A stretch of 64,000 nt of DNA from Ipomoea triloba (lineage: Eukaryota; Streptophyta; Magnoliopsida; Solanales; Convolvulaceae). Below the pieces are notes generated by a model that saw nothing but the letters and a program-made list of their open reading frames with translations, made no database searches and was not told the origin of the DNA. How positions within the stretch are numbered: position 1 is the first letter of the stretch; every line of letters starts with the position of its first letter. The position numbers and the translations under genes are program-made. Below are positions 32,263 through 42,827 of the stretch, in pieces. The stretch is taken from positions 32,997,740 to 33,061,739 of the forward strand of contig NC_044918.1 of assembly GCF_003576645.1 (NCBI RefSeq). Direction: 5' to 3'.

Positions 32263-32780
32263 GTAAGTTACCCCTCAAGTTGGAATTATAGCTACTCAAA
32301 GTAGGTAATTGGTGAATTAATTTCCAATCCATGAAGTTGTATGTATTGGTGAATATTCCAAGCCCAAGTTCCAGGTTCATTCGGTCAACCGACAAGGAAT
32401 ACTCAACATTTCCTATAAGGCCTCATACTTTGAAATGAAACTAAGTCGAGTTTTCATAAGAAATGGTTGAATCAATGTCTATGATGAGATGGGTGATGCT
32501 AGCTCCAAGAAGCTAGACGTTTGATGTCTGAGAATTGGGATATAGTGAAGTTGTCAGGTATGGTTGTGGAAATTCGCGTGTGTGTAATGTGAATATGATT
32601 AAATTTATGCTTATTTGTTTATATTATCGTAATTTACCAACATGAAAGCATATCAGTCATTAGGAAATTCTATGCTATGGTCATTTGGTAAGTTAAAACA
32701 TCTTTACCTATGAATGAGAAGCTTATGGGTTCTTACTTAGCCGTCGTGCTAACGGGTGCTTCATTGTTGCCCTTTAACAG
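32263..32780 (+). other. Predicted LTR intron, element A 3' LTR (shortened)
   Basis: Same donor (GATTGAG|GTAAGTT) and acceptor (CCCTTTAACAG) as the 5' LTR, but only 518 nt long because the microsatellite part is deleted. The TTAGC-N6-GCTAA repeat is at 32737-32752. Confidence 0.6.
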
Positions 32781-33185
32781 ATGTCATCCAGCAATGAGTC
32801 GTATAGTTCGGTAACTTCACCGAACTATAATGGCTCAGTTTTTGGATATGGAGTCTATGTACAGCATATGATAGGGGAGGACCCCTACGTACTTGGCTAC
32901 ACTCTGCTAGCTCCTGACGATTCCTTCTCACTATCCAGCTCTCTTGTGTCTCTGGTAGATGCTCATCCGGCTCGGTGGGGCTACTACCCAATAGAAGTTT
33001 TACCGGGTAGCGACCCCCTAGAGTTCATTGTACATTACCCATATATCTGGGATCCCACTCCTCCCGAGGGAGAATGGTCTATGGTCATGGTCACTGATCG
33101 CTCCTTGGATCACCTTGTGTGGTTGGAGGGCGAATGGCATCTAGTTTGGGGAGAGTTTGAGATCCCAGTGTATCGTATGATCTGA
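32781..33185 (+). CDS. LTR-encoded conserved protein, element A 3' copy
   Basis: 134 codons, open, with four base differences from the 5' LTR copy giving Pro-to-Leu, Leu-to-Ile and Arg-to-Trp changes. The Trp in GEWHLVWG agrees with the element B protein, so this copy is probably the more ancestral at that site. Confidence 0.65.
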   Translation: MSSSNESYSSVTSPNYNGSVFGYGVYVQHMIGEDPYVLGYTLLAPDDSFSLSSSLVSLVDAHPARWGYYPIEVLPGSDPLEFIVHYPYIWDPTPPEGEWSMVMVTDRSLDHLVWLEGEWHLVWGEFEIPVYRMI

Positions 33186-33351
33186 TAGGGGGTGGAGGTC
33201 AAGTCGGGATAGTCTAAAACTCTCTTTTTGTGTACATATTCTGCAGTAGTCTTAGTAGATCAATTGCCAAACTTGGGCATTGTGGTTGTATATATATATA
33301 TATCTAAAGTATGTTTTTGGGTTCTAAGGATGTCGTTATCACTCCTATGAA

Positions 33352-33403
<52 letters not shown>

Positions 33404-33682
33404 ATGTTTGGAATGTTTAACTTATACCTCTGTTGTCGAGTCAGATAGTTATGAGTTGTTACAGGTGTATGGGAAGCATGTGTAGGTCAGGAAAATTAGC
33501 CTGTGCACCTAGGGAGGAACCGCTAAAGGTTAGTCGGATTCGACCTAGGTGTGGCGGTGCATGTGTAGGTCAGGAAAATTAGCCTGTGCACCTAGGGAGG
33601 AACCGCTAAAGGTTAGCCGGGTTCGACCTAGGTGTGGCGGTGATGCTCCCGGTTGTAGGGTTGACCAACCCGGGGTGTCACA

Positions 33683-34073
33683 AAGTAGCCCAACCAAAAG
33701 GTTTTGAAGATCCATATCATCCTGAACATGTCTATAAGCTCAAGAAGGCACTATATGGTTTAAAACAAGCTCCACGAGCTTGGTATAAGCGATTAATCCA
33801 ATTCTTGCTGAATAAAGGTTACCAAAGAGGGAGTGTAGACAAGATACTATTTGTAAAAACTCATAAGAAAGATATCATGATTGCACAAATCTACGTTGAC
33901 GATATAGTTTTTGGATCAACACAAAGCTCCTACAAGAACCAATTTATTACAGATATGGAAGGAGAATTTGAGATGAGTATGGTTGGTGAACTAAGCTACT
34001 TTCTGGGGTTACAGGTTAAGCAATTAGAAAATGGAATCTTTGTCTCACAAAGCAAATATACTCACTAATTGGT
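33683..34073 (+). pseudogene. Second Sirevirus RT, second part
   Basis: Resumes after element A with [22 protein letters not shown], the catalytic IYVDDIVFG and the thumb ([11 protein letters not shown]...GIFVSQSKY). A TAA closes it and no RNase H follows before the polypurine tract. The RT palm is therefore intact in sequence, but the gene is split and RNase H is deleted. Confidence 0.9.
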
Positions 34074-34220
34074 ACTACTATAATCATTTCCTCTGTCTCT
34101 CAAAAACTATTATACTGACCTGAAGTCACAAAGACTCAAACAGAAGATTCAGGACCAAAAGAGGAAATATAGGAGAATCAACTAAGGGGGAGAAATCAAG
34201 GTTTTTGCCAAAAATTTGAC

Positions 34221-34232
34221 AAAGGGGGAGAG
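34221..34232 (+). promoter_or_regulatory. Polypurine tract of the second Sirevirus
   Basis: AAAGGGGGAGAG directly before the LTR start TGTTGAATC. A second tract, CTAAGGGGGAGAAA, lies about 40 bp upstream; multiple PPTs are a known Sirevirus trait. Confidence 0.9.
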
Positions 34233-34704
34233 TGTTGAATCAAAAGGTTGATCACAATTGTTTGGCAAAAAGAAATTCAATTCAAGTCAGAAAAAGAAGT
34301 ACACCAAGATTAGAAATCAAATCCCAAACAAACTAGGAATAACACCAATACTGTTTTGGTTCTGATTAGTTGGCTATTTAAAGGACCTCTCACCATTACA
34401 CCATTCACGAATTCCCTAGCTAATATTGTGAGGCATAAGAGAGTTTGAGAGGATTCTAAAATCCCCTAGAAAGTAGTACATGTGTTTAGGTTACAATAGA
34501 TTAGATAGGAGAAGATCAATCTATTGTGTAATTTCTGGTCCCAAAACTATGTACTTTGAATATTAAGCTTTTAGTGGATTTAGGCAAATTATCAAGACTG
34601 AGAAGTGCCTCGCAGAATAGGGTTTTTCCCAAACTGCGTTATCAAGTCTCTTGTGTTACAACTATTGTTTTAACATCTCTGTGTGCTGCGCATTACATTT
34701 TTCA
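34233..34704 (+). mobile_element. 3' LTR of the second Sirevirus
   Basis: 472 bp, same length as the 5' LTR, ending ATTTTTCA and followed by the target duplication ACTCT. Confidence 0.95.
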
Positions 34705-35241
34705 ACTCTGGTAATTCTTTTCCGACTAGGTAGTTGGCCAGATCAGCGTACCAGGGCGTAAGATAAAGGCCCATCAGCTTTTCCTCCGGGAAATACTCGT
34801 TCACATCTTCAATCATATCTGGTCCACTATTATTCTCCAGCCTTGACAAGTGATCTGCTGCACTGTTTTCAACTCCCTTACGGTCAACGATAGTCACGTC
34901 GAACTCTTGTAATAGTAAGATCCATCTAATTAGTCTTGGTTTTGCTTCAGGCTTAGCCATGAGAAATTTTATAGCTGCGTGATCGTGTGAATAACGACCT
35001 TTGACATTAAGAGATATGATCTAAACTTATCTAACGCAAACACGATTGCAAACAGTTCTTTATCGATCGTGGTGTAGGCTTGCTGCGGCTTAGTCAACAT
35101 TCGACTAGCATAGGCTATAGGCTGAAATTTCTTATCATTTTTCTGCCCTAGCACAACTCCAACAGCGAAATTGCTCGCGTCACACATCAACTCAAAGGGT
35201 TGATCCCATTTTGGTCCTACAAGGATTGGAGTATGTACCAT
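34705..35241 (-). pseudogene. Athila RNase H and linker
   Basis: From the right: ELMCDASNFAVGVVLGQ (RNase H Asp), [22 protein letters not shown], then after a frame break near 34965 the [13 protein letters not shown]...AADHLSRL end and the pol linker ([17 protein letters not shown]). It ends exactly at the copia insertion and continues in the integrase at 17826. Confidence 0.85.
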
Positions 35242-35298
35242 GAATCTTTTAAATTCTGGAATGCTTTCATTGCGTCCTCATTTAATCAAACAGTTTGG

Positions 35299-36282
35299 TT
35301 AACGGTCTTGCGATTTTTGAGAAGTCTTTAATAAATCTTCTATAGAATCCCAATGTCCCAAGAAACTTCTCAGGGATGTCACATTGTGCGGTGGTGGTAA
35401 GGTTTCAATAATTGCTGTTTTAGCTCTGTCAACCTCAATTCCTTTTTTTGAAATTTTATGCCCAAGCACAATTCCTTCTGTGACCATGTAATAACATTTT
35501 TCCCAAGACAATGCCAAATTCATCTTCTGGCATCGTTCCAAAACCTTTTCCAGATTTCCAAGGCATTCTTCGAAAGTTTCTCCAAAAATTGTGAAATCGT
35601 CCATGAAAACTTCCATAAAATCACCAATGAAATCTTCAAAAATAGCCAACATGCAACGCATGAAGGTAGCAGGGGCGTTGCAGAGACCAAATGGCATTCT
35701 CCTGTAAGCAAATGTACCAAACGGACAAGTGAATGTTGTTTTCTCTTGATCTTCCAAGGCTACTAGAATTTGAAAGTATCCGCTCATTCCGTCCAAGAAA
35801 CAGTAGTAACCGTACCCGCTTACTTTTTCAATCATTTGATCTATAAAAGGCAATGGAAAGTGGTCTTTACGGGTGGCCTCGTTGAGCTTTCTATAGTCAA
35901 TACAGACTCTCCATCCAGTTACCTTTCTCGTAGGAATCAGTTCCTTGTTATCATTTTCAGTGACTGTGATTCCTCCTTTCTTTGGTACTACGTGAGTCGA
36001 GCTGACCCACGTGCTGTCTGAAATAGGGTAGATCATTCCGACATCCATAAGCTTGATCACTTTGTTCTTCACAACTTCAAATGTGTTTGGGTTAAGTCGA
36101 CGTTGCGGTTATGCCACAGGTTTGGATCCTTCTTCCAATAGAATTTTATGTGTGCAAATGGTCGGATTAATCCCTTTCAAGTCAGTCATCTTCCAACCTA
36201 TAGCTTCTTTGTTTCTTTTCAGCATTGTTATTAGTTGTTCTTTTTGTCTTTCTGAAAGATCTGTCGCGATGACAACTGGTAA
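35299..36282 (-). pseudogene. Athila reverse transcriptase
   Basis: Fingers and palm are well preserved: [55 protein letters not shown], and catalytic VFMDDFTIFG. A UAA near 36112 lies between the pre-RT segment (TDLSERQKEQLITMLKRN) and RT, and a one-base shift near 35360 moves the FYRRFIKDFS block out of frame. The N-terminal side is cut at 36283 by an LTR fragment. Confidence 0.85.
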
Positions 36283-36394
36283 TGTAACACCCCCAAATTC
36301 TAATACATAAATAAACAATAAGTCTTGCTAACCATTCGGAAAATAAATGCGGAAGCGAAACTAAAACTTAAACTATGGGGTGCTATGCCACACT
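36283..36394 (-). mobile_element. Family D LTR 3' end
   Basis: 112 bp whose inverse complement ends GGGGGTGTTACA and matches the end of the family D LTR at 42700-42827 (GTGGCAT, CACCCCAT, TTCCGCATTTATTTT, GTTAGCAAGA). Cut off by a family C LTR at 36395. Confidence 0.7.
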
Positions 36395-37800
36395 TGTAAT
36401 ACCCCGTATTTTCCTAACATTATTATTTTATCCTAAGGCATTGACATTCATAAGTTATGATCTTCAGATATTTCAAAGGAATTTTTATAAGGGAGTATAG
36501 TTGTTATTAAGCTGCGATCATACGTACCGGTCGCGAACCGTAAAATTTTTAAGGAACGAATTTTCAGCTTAGATTTCCTAGGAAATGGATGATTATGCAT
36601 ATTATGACTAAGTATGAACTTCCTGCTTAGTTAAGTTGGAATTAGACGGACTACAAGGGTGAAAATTTATTTTGACCGTAACATCGCAGAATTTCGCGGT
36701 GTACCGAACCTAGCCCAATTTTGAGTTTCAGTCTGAGATAAATTTTTAGTTTCGGAATTATTCCTATTTAAATTATTTCCTACTGAAATTATATCTGTTT
36801 TGACCCTTACCAATCCAATTGAAGATATTTTTCTTGAGTTACCATAAGATTTTGACACTTGTCACCATTTCTAGCCACATGTTATTATTTAATTAATTCT
36901 TGAAGATGATCCAAATAATGTGGCTTATTCTACAAGCTCCCTCATATAATATATAAGCTTTGTCTTTAATTTTTTTTTCCATTTCCCTTCAAATTGCCGA
37001 AATCAAAGAGAGAGAGAGAAAGTGTGATCATCTTCATCTTCTTCACCATTTTTCCTCCATTAAAGCTTGCTTCCATAGCCAAGTTTCTTCACAAGTGTCA
37101 AACTATTCGGTAAAACTTCGATTTTATTCGGTGGAAAGCTTTGTTTTTCCTCCTAGAGCATGAATCTAAGCTTAAGTTCTTAATATTTGTTGTTATGGTG
37201 TTGATTTTGATCTTAGGGTTTTGAGTAAATTGGGGGAAAAGATCCAAAATTCATCCTACGGTGTTAATATACTCTCAAGGAGGTAAGGAATCCCTTTATT
37301 TGGTTGAGGTTATTTGAAACTAGGTAATTGATAGCTAGGTTGTGAATTGTGGTTGATTGGTGTACATGAAATCTATGTGTTATGTGAAAATTATGTGTTT
37401 AACTTGAGGAACTCTTAGATGGTTCAAGAAATTACTCTTTGAATTTTTGGTAGTTTTTGTGTACATGTTCATAGCTAATATATGCATGTATATGTTGTAT
37501 TTATGTCCATATAGGCTTATACTTGTGAAAATATTGAAAATCAAGATAGATTTCTGGCAGTAACTTCGGAGATTTATTGGGAAAATTTGGTAAGGTATTT
37601 TGATCCTATTTTTTTTCAGATATGTAGTTCAATAAGTGTAGAACCTGCATATAAAATTTCATAATGATCGGAGTAGTATAAGTATGGTTTTCGAATTTTT
37701 TTTCCAAAACTGGTCCAGAGAGAAAAATTCTGGACAGCACACTGCCAAGGGCAAAAATGGAATTTTCTGTGTTTATTCGCGAACCAAAATGATCAAAACT
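36395..37800 (+). mobile_element. Family C LTR, 5' part
   Basis: Begins TGTAATACCCCGTATTTTCC and matches the inverse complement of 54950-57189. It has CGAACCGTAAAATTTT (36535), a TATA-like ATATATAAGC near 36948, a donor CAAGGAG|GTAAGG at 37283 and TATGCATGTATA in the intron. Homology stops near 37800, where an Athila gag begins without an LTR terminus, so the join is a deletion or a misassembly. Confidence 0.75.
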
Positions 37801-38549
37801 TTCTGTGGAGTTGGCTTGGGACCCATTGATCTTCATGAGCTCCTCCATCATGGATAGCATCTTCGTTTCAACTTCTTCTAATGGAAGTCCTTCCTTCTAG
37901 AGTGTAGCGAGATAGTCTTTTAATTCGCTCTTGATTTCGGCTTTCAGTTTAGCCGTATCCTCCTTGGCCATCCTCGTGAATTCGTCAATTTTTACTTTTA
38001 AGATTTCAATTTCGTCCGTGGCCGGTGGAAATGGATTACAAGGATTGGTATGGGTATTATATGGGAAAGAATGTGGTGTTTTATAGGAATATGTAGTATT
38101 GTTTTCTTTGTGGTTTTGTGATGGAGGTGGGTAGTAGATGTTTAATTGGGAATTGGGAAATGAGTTTGACTCGGGAGTATAGCTTGGATCAAGTTGTTGC
38201 ATCATTTGCACAAGCTTACACTCTATGTTTTGAGATATGTCTTTAGAGCTTAATGAGTCAATTTCTTGTAAATTTGGTAATTGTGAAGGGTAATTTTCAT
38301 GGAAAGGTGGAGGTGGTGTTTCATATGGGTATGGGTGATGGTTGGGTGTATGAAATGGATATGGATATGGAGGTGGTAAATGGTGGTGTGGAAATGGGTA
38401 AGGGTATGGAGGTGGGTAGTGGTATGTTGGTGGAGGGTAAGTATAGGTGGAATGGGGTAATAGGAATATGGTTGGGGTTGAGGATTTCTATAGGATTGTC
38501 CTCCATGGTGTGGGTAACTATGGGGATTCATTTTAGCACTTATTGGCAA
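37801..38549 (-). pseudogene. Athila-type gag remnant
   Basis: Three short open frames read on from one another on the minus strand. A His/Pro/Tyr-rich N-terminus (from 38549) is followed by NPFPPATDEIEILK and FTRMAKEDTAKLKAEIKSELKDYLATL, then LSMMEELMK. The same DEIEIL-K...MKEYLATL...LSMMEE string occurs in the second Athila gag at 42828-43849. It follows the primer site by about 230 bp. Frameshifts and a TAG break it. Confidence 0.65.
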
Positions 38550-38775
38550 GCTTCAAATGATTTGATAAAGAAAATTTCCTGCACAATAGCTTGGCCAACA
38601 ACAAATATTTTGCAACTAAAAGTAGTTGCAAGTGAGCACAAGATATTCAATGCAATATAAGCTCACTTCTTCAAGCAAATAACAAAAATAAGAAAATAAA
38701 ATAAACAAAAAGAAAGCAATTCAAGAACTCTTAAAATTCTACTTCTAAGATGTCAACACTATTCGAAATCGTTTA

Positions 38776-38796
38776 CCATCCCCGGCAACGGCGCCA
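38776..38796 (-). promoter_or_regulatory. Primer-binding site, tRNA-Asp type
   Basis: TGGCGCCGTTGCCGGGGATGG on the minus strand, four bases after the LTR end, is the PBS typical of Athila/Tat elements. Confidence 0.9.
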
Positions 38797-38800
38797 TTTT

Positions 38801-39468
38801 TGACAACCTGTTTGTATGGGGTGAGTGTGGTGAAAGTGGTAAAACGAAGAGTCAAGACTACCTGAGTGTCGTGTCTCTCAAGGATGGCGAATGGAACCGA
38901 ATAAGTGTGTTGGCATCTAAGAGGTTGAAATAAAAGACTTACGAGATTGGTTAAGGGTTGGATTCATTTTTAAGAAGGGGAAAGGTTGATAGTGGTTGTG
39001 TAAAATAAATAAAAGAAAAGTAAAGTGGAGATTGGGGCTTTAGGCTTTTCCATGTGGTCTATCGTTGGATGGTTTTGCGAGTGCAAGACGTGGAATAGAC
39101 TAGGGAGTTTGTGGCACANTTTTTTTTTTTCTTTTTGTTTAGGGCAAAAGAGATTTATATAGGTGACAAAAAGGTTCCACGCGTGGTGGTGGGCGTGGGA
39201 GCTTACTGGAATTATTCCACGCCCAGCCACACGCGTGTGAGGCTGCGTGGGACGATACTGCATTGTGGCTTGTTTGTCTTTTGCTCTATTTTAGCCTCAA
39301 ATCCCTCTCCAACCTGTAAAATATCTCCAAACTCTTTGTAGAAATGTTGTTAGAAGATTTTGATCACATCTGAGCTAAAATGCATGCAATTGTTGTAATC
39401 GGATGTCAAAACGATGCACTTTTAATCTAATTAAGACCCCTTATAAGTGCTATTCTTGGTGCTTATCA
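38801..39468 (-). mobile_element. Athila-type 5' LTR
   Basis: 668 bp between TGACAACCTG and GCTTATCA (plus strand), with a single N at 39119 before a poly-T run. A GC-rich island at 39176-39250 holds two CACGCGTG palindromes that could fold together. It differs strongly from the Athila LTR at 14666-15075. Confidence 0.85.
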
Positions 39469-39986
39469 GAGAGTTCTTGGTTTATGGCTTATTCAGCTTG
39501 TTGTTGTTGAGTGTCCGTTTTTAACTAAAGAACAATTCGTTGGTGTGTATATTCTATACGGGTGTGTAAACCTATTTACAAGCTTATTATATTATGTATG
39601 TTCTCACGAGTGTGAGTGGTGGTTGCTTAGCATTCTTTTGCTAATGGTTTTCTAAATGTTTTCTAGGTATGGAGTAGTCTAAGCCGAGAGCGCGCTAGAG
39701 CTATGTTATGCTTGCTTAGACTAGATGATGTTTTAAACTCCTTTCGGGCCTGTGTGCCTTTGTTTTGGATTATGTATCTTGAATAGTTTTGTTGTTGTTA
39801 TGTTTTGAGGATTTTATGTTTTGTTTTTGGATAGCCTGTGCATCTAGGCTGTGGTTTACTTAGATATGGCATGACACCCGATAAGTTTTAAATCGCTTCC
39901 GCTATAGTATGAGTAGTTGTTGAGATAAGCAGCTTTTATGTTTAAAGTTTTAGCTATCTCAGCTTGTGAAAAGTTGGGGTGTCACA
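39469..39986 (+). mobile_element. Family D-prime LTR, 3' part
   Basis: Carries TTAGCA-N-TGCTAA (39627-39644), an acceptor TTTTCTAG at 39666, AGCCTGTG with the hairpin ATCTAGG/CTTAGAT (39842-39865), GGCATGACACCC, TCGCTTCCGC and the terminus GGGGTGTCACA at 39986. No 5' part; no ORF after the acceptor. Confidence 0.7.
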
Positions 39987-40041
39987 CTACTAGTCTGCCA
40001 GGAGATTCACAGATCTAGAGCAGTGTAGAGCGATATAGATT

Positions 40042-40530
40042 ATGATTCTGTGGTCAAAGTTTCTTGGTATGATATGCTTACAAGGGACAATCAATAGGTC
40101 CATCATCCTACGATGGTGGGTACTTGCAACATGCAAGCTTGTATGGGGTTTCTCACGTCACAAGAATTTTAGTGGACCATGGACTTATTTCAGCGTTTTT
40201 AAAGCGGTGGTAGGTCCCAATGTCCACGCATTTTATATGCCTTTCCGCGAGGTGGGCATAACAATTCAAGATGTTGAAGTGTTATTAGGTCTAAAGGTTG
40301 AGGGGTTACCCGTTACTGGGTACGACCGGAGTTCCGCAGAGGGTTGACAGGTTCTCTGTATGAAACTATTAGGATTTAATCCCGTGTTACAATTCATTAA
40401 AGGGAGTAAAATTTTGTCTACGGCTATACCAAAAGTTCTCCAATTAACTGTCGCAAGCACAGACGAAGAGATGCAAGTAGCAATGCAGCGTTTAATTTTT
40501 CATTTGTTAGAAAGATTTTTTTCTTAGAAA
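40042..40530 (+). pseudogene. Plant mobile domain (PMD) fragment
   Basis: The translation contains VGPNVHAFYMPFREVGITIQ followed by DVEVLLGLKVEGLPVTG, the signature of the plant mobile domain (PF10536; MAIN/MAIL and transposon-linked proteins). A TGA at 40345 interrupts the frame where this family usually has Trp. The same frame continues with LCMKLLGFNP and a helical segment to a TAG at 40528. Only about 160 codons of a normally longer domain remain. It lies between two LTR remnants, so it may be a captured host or transposon fragment. I see no introns. Confidence 0.7.
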
Positions 40531-41408
40531 CAACAAAAAAGATGTAAATGCTAATGATAGTTATTAAGGTTTAATGGTTGGCTTAATAGATTAAAGGGGG
40601 ATTATGATTTAATAATGGAGATTAGTGATGCGAATATGATCATTTAATGGTGTTGATGATGGTGGAAGTTGTTGAAGACTATCATGACTAAAGAATAACT
40701 ATCTATTATTAGTTAATGATAGATTACAAGGTTAGTAGTTACTAATGAGTATACTTAATGTTTAAGAGTGAGTAAGGTTAATTGTTGGATTATGGGGTAC
40801 TAAATATTGATTATGGATTGTGATGGATTATTATGAGGTGGTTGTTGATGATGCTTGAATATTATACATGGGTCATGAACTAATGAGGAATGGATTATGA
40901 TTTAATGGAACTTGATTATGAATTGAAAAAGATTAAAAGGTGATTACTAGCTAATGAGGGTGATTAATTGAATAATGGATACTTGATAATAGTTATGGAC
41001 TAATGATAAAGCTTAATAGTGATTAAAAGTCATTTATGGAATTTATTATTAATGATGAAGGTTATGGACTATGGATAGAATTAATGACTTAAATAAAATT
41101 TATTAAAGTTAGTAATGATTTTTGGGTAGTTATGGGTTATTATTGGAGGTACGAGGATCATTGTTGACGGTGGAGAAAGGTGTTGGAATTCTTGTTAATA
41201 AAATATGAAGATGATTGGACTAATGGAGTATTGATGGGTTAAGATAATGGTTGTGAGAAATGAGGGAATGGATTACCATAGCTATTAATATTAATATTAA
41301 TAGTTAATGAGTAAAGGAGGTTGTAATGATTCTCAGGTTCCCCGTTAAAGTGGCTTGTTTAGGATATGAGCCTAGGATCGGGTGGTTGCCTTTTGGAGCT
41401 TAGTTGAG

Positions 41409-42507
41409 GTAAGTTTCTATGTCCTTCAAAACTACTTTGCCCTATCAAATGTGCTCTTTACCTTATTTGTGTCCTTAAACTATTTTAAAAATGCTTTTTG
41501 GTTCAAAGTATGATATGAAAATTGTACTATTTTTGGAGGTTTATCCCTTTCTGTGTGGCTTGTGATGTGAATTTTGATGTGGGCTAAGGCCCTATATTGG
41601 AATTAAACCCGGTAAAAATAATCCTGGGTTAGTATTTGAGGGGTAACCTGGTAGAAATAATCTTGGGTTACTAGGACTGGTTTACTACCCACTGGGCTTG
41701 GAATCCCAGTTAGGGGGTGTGCACACTTAAGGTAGTGGTCCTGTTTCCACATGTGGTAAAGTGGGGGTTGTGTGAGGTGTTTAGTAGAGGGTTGCTGTTC
41801 ACTTAGGGCTTCACTAAGATGATGTCCCTGCCCCACTATTGTGATATTGAGATGGATTACGATTGGGATACCTCCCCTTATGCATTCTTTCGCTATATTG
41901 ATATTTGAGAATGACTTGAGAATATCTATATCTTGAGATGAGTACTTGTTGAGCAAACTATATGTTGTTATGAATTCCTCCATATACTTACCCATTATAT
42001 GTTTTGCGAATATTTATATGTGATGAGCTATATATTCCTCCATACTTGACTTATATAACTATCTATAATTATTAATTGGAGGTTATGCTTTGAAATGGTT
42101 GTTGGTTGAGAATTGCTATAAAGACTATTCATACTTTGAGAATTGAGGATCCTCCTTACTTATGAAACTTTGAGAGTGAGTAGTGATGGTTTGTAAAATT
42201 TCTATGTTACTTTAAACGTATTTAATATTATACTATTTTAGGGAAGTATATATGTTACTTCTCTCTGGTGTGAGTTAAATCTTTCAAGAACTACCATTTA
42301 TAATGGAAAAATCCTTTTGGAAACACTCTTTTTAAGCCCTTGGCTAAATGGTTTATGGAGTATGGTCTACTTAAGTATAAAAATCTATTTTTAAAGTATA
42401 TCTATTTTCCAAACTATTAATGTATTATTTTACATGGCGGAATAGAGCTTACTTAGCATTTTATGCTAATTCTATTTGTTGTGTTTTTCAAACCTTCTTG
42501 TTTTCAG
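41409..42507 (+). other. Predicted LTR intron, family D
   Basis: Donor GTTGAG|GTAAGTTTC, acceptor TTGTTTTCAG|GACTGG, with TTAGCATTTTATGCTAA about 40 nt before the acceptor. Prediction from consensus only. Confidence 0.5.
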
Positions 42508-42680
42508 GACTGGGTGTAAAGCGATTCGTTCTGAGAGCGCGACATAGAATTAGTACTCTTGAAGAAATTCTTGGCATAATGGTTTAGCTTGTTTCCAATA
42601 CGTTGTATTATTATGGTTTTGTAATTTGGATAGAGAATTGTTGTATTATGGATTGTAGTTAGAAATCTTTGCAGCCTGTG

Positions 42681-42709
42681 CGTTTGGGTTTAGTGAGTTG
42701 GCCCGAGCG
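42681..42709 (+). promoter_or_regulatory. Conserved LTR 3' hairpin, family D
   Basis: CGTTTGGG (42681-42688) pairs with CCCGAGCG (42702-42709) using two G-U pairs, directly after AGCCTGTG and before TGGCATGACACC. Confidence 0.6.
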
Positions 42710-42827
42710 TGGCATGACACCCCATGGTTTAGAGTTTAATTTCACTTCCGCATTTATTTTTAGAATCGTTAGCAAGAAATGTTGTTTAATTATATTTAAA
42801 CATGTATTAGAAAATGAGGGTGTTACA

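Larger units (their letters stand above)
21994..33682 (+). mobile_element. Element A: Tekay/Del-type Ty3 retrotransposon, internally deleted
   Basis: LTRs open TGTAATACCCC and close GGGGTGTCACA, with a tRNA-iMet primer site at 28719 and a polypurine tract at 31490. Flanks read ATGTA (21989-21993) and AAGTA (33683-33687), a target duplication with one mismatch. It retains gag, protease and the start of RT only; catalytic RT, RNase H, integrase and chromodomain are gone, so it is non-autonomous. The 5' LTR is inflated by two assembly overlaps. Confidence 0.9.
31505..33682 (+). mobile_element. 3' LTR of element A
   Basis: About 2.2 kb; homologous to the 5' LTR but with most of the TG/TA-rich intron deleted (junction near 32355) and a longer GA repeat at 31998-32056. 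It carries the LTR ORF, a TA repeat at 33353-33400 and an 83-bp near-perfect duplication at 33477-33642 that repeats the 3' hairpin. Confidence 0.9.
17827..34704 (+). mobile_element. Second Sirevirus (copia), nested in Athila pol
   Basis: Complete insertion with two 472-bp LTRs, a tRNA-iMet primer site, gag, protease, integrase, part of RT, a polypurine tract and a perfect 5-bp target duplication. It is inflated by the nested element A at 21994-33682 and by assembly duplications. Coding parts carry stops and frameshifts and RNase H is missing, so it is not autonomous. Confidence 0.95.
40531..42827 (+). mobile_element. Family D LTR
   Basis: The right end is GAGGGTGTTACA at 42827, abutting an Athila gag. 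Left border not identified. 40540-41330 is a degenerate TTAATGG/ATGATTA-rich stretch. A donor TTGAG|GTAAGT (41409), an inverted repeat TTAGCA-N5-TGCTAA (42453-42469), an acceptor TTTTCAG (42507) and the 3' hairpin (42681-42709) follow. No LTR ORF is open after the acceptor. Confidence 0.7.
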
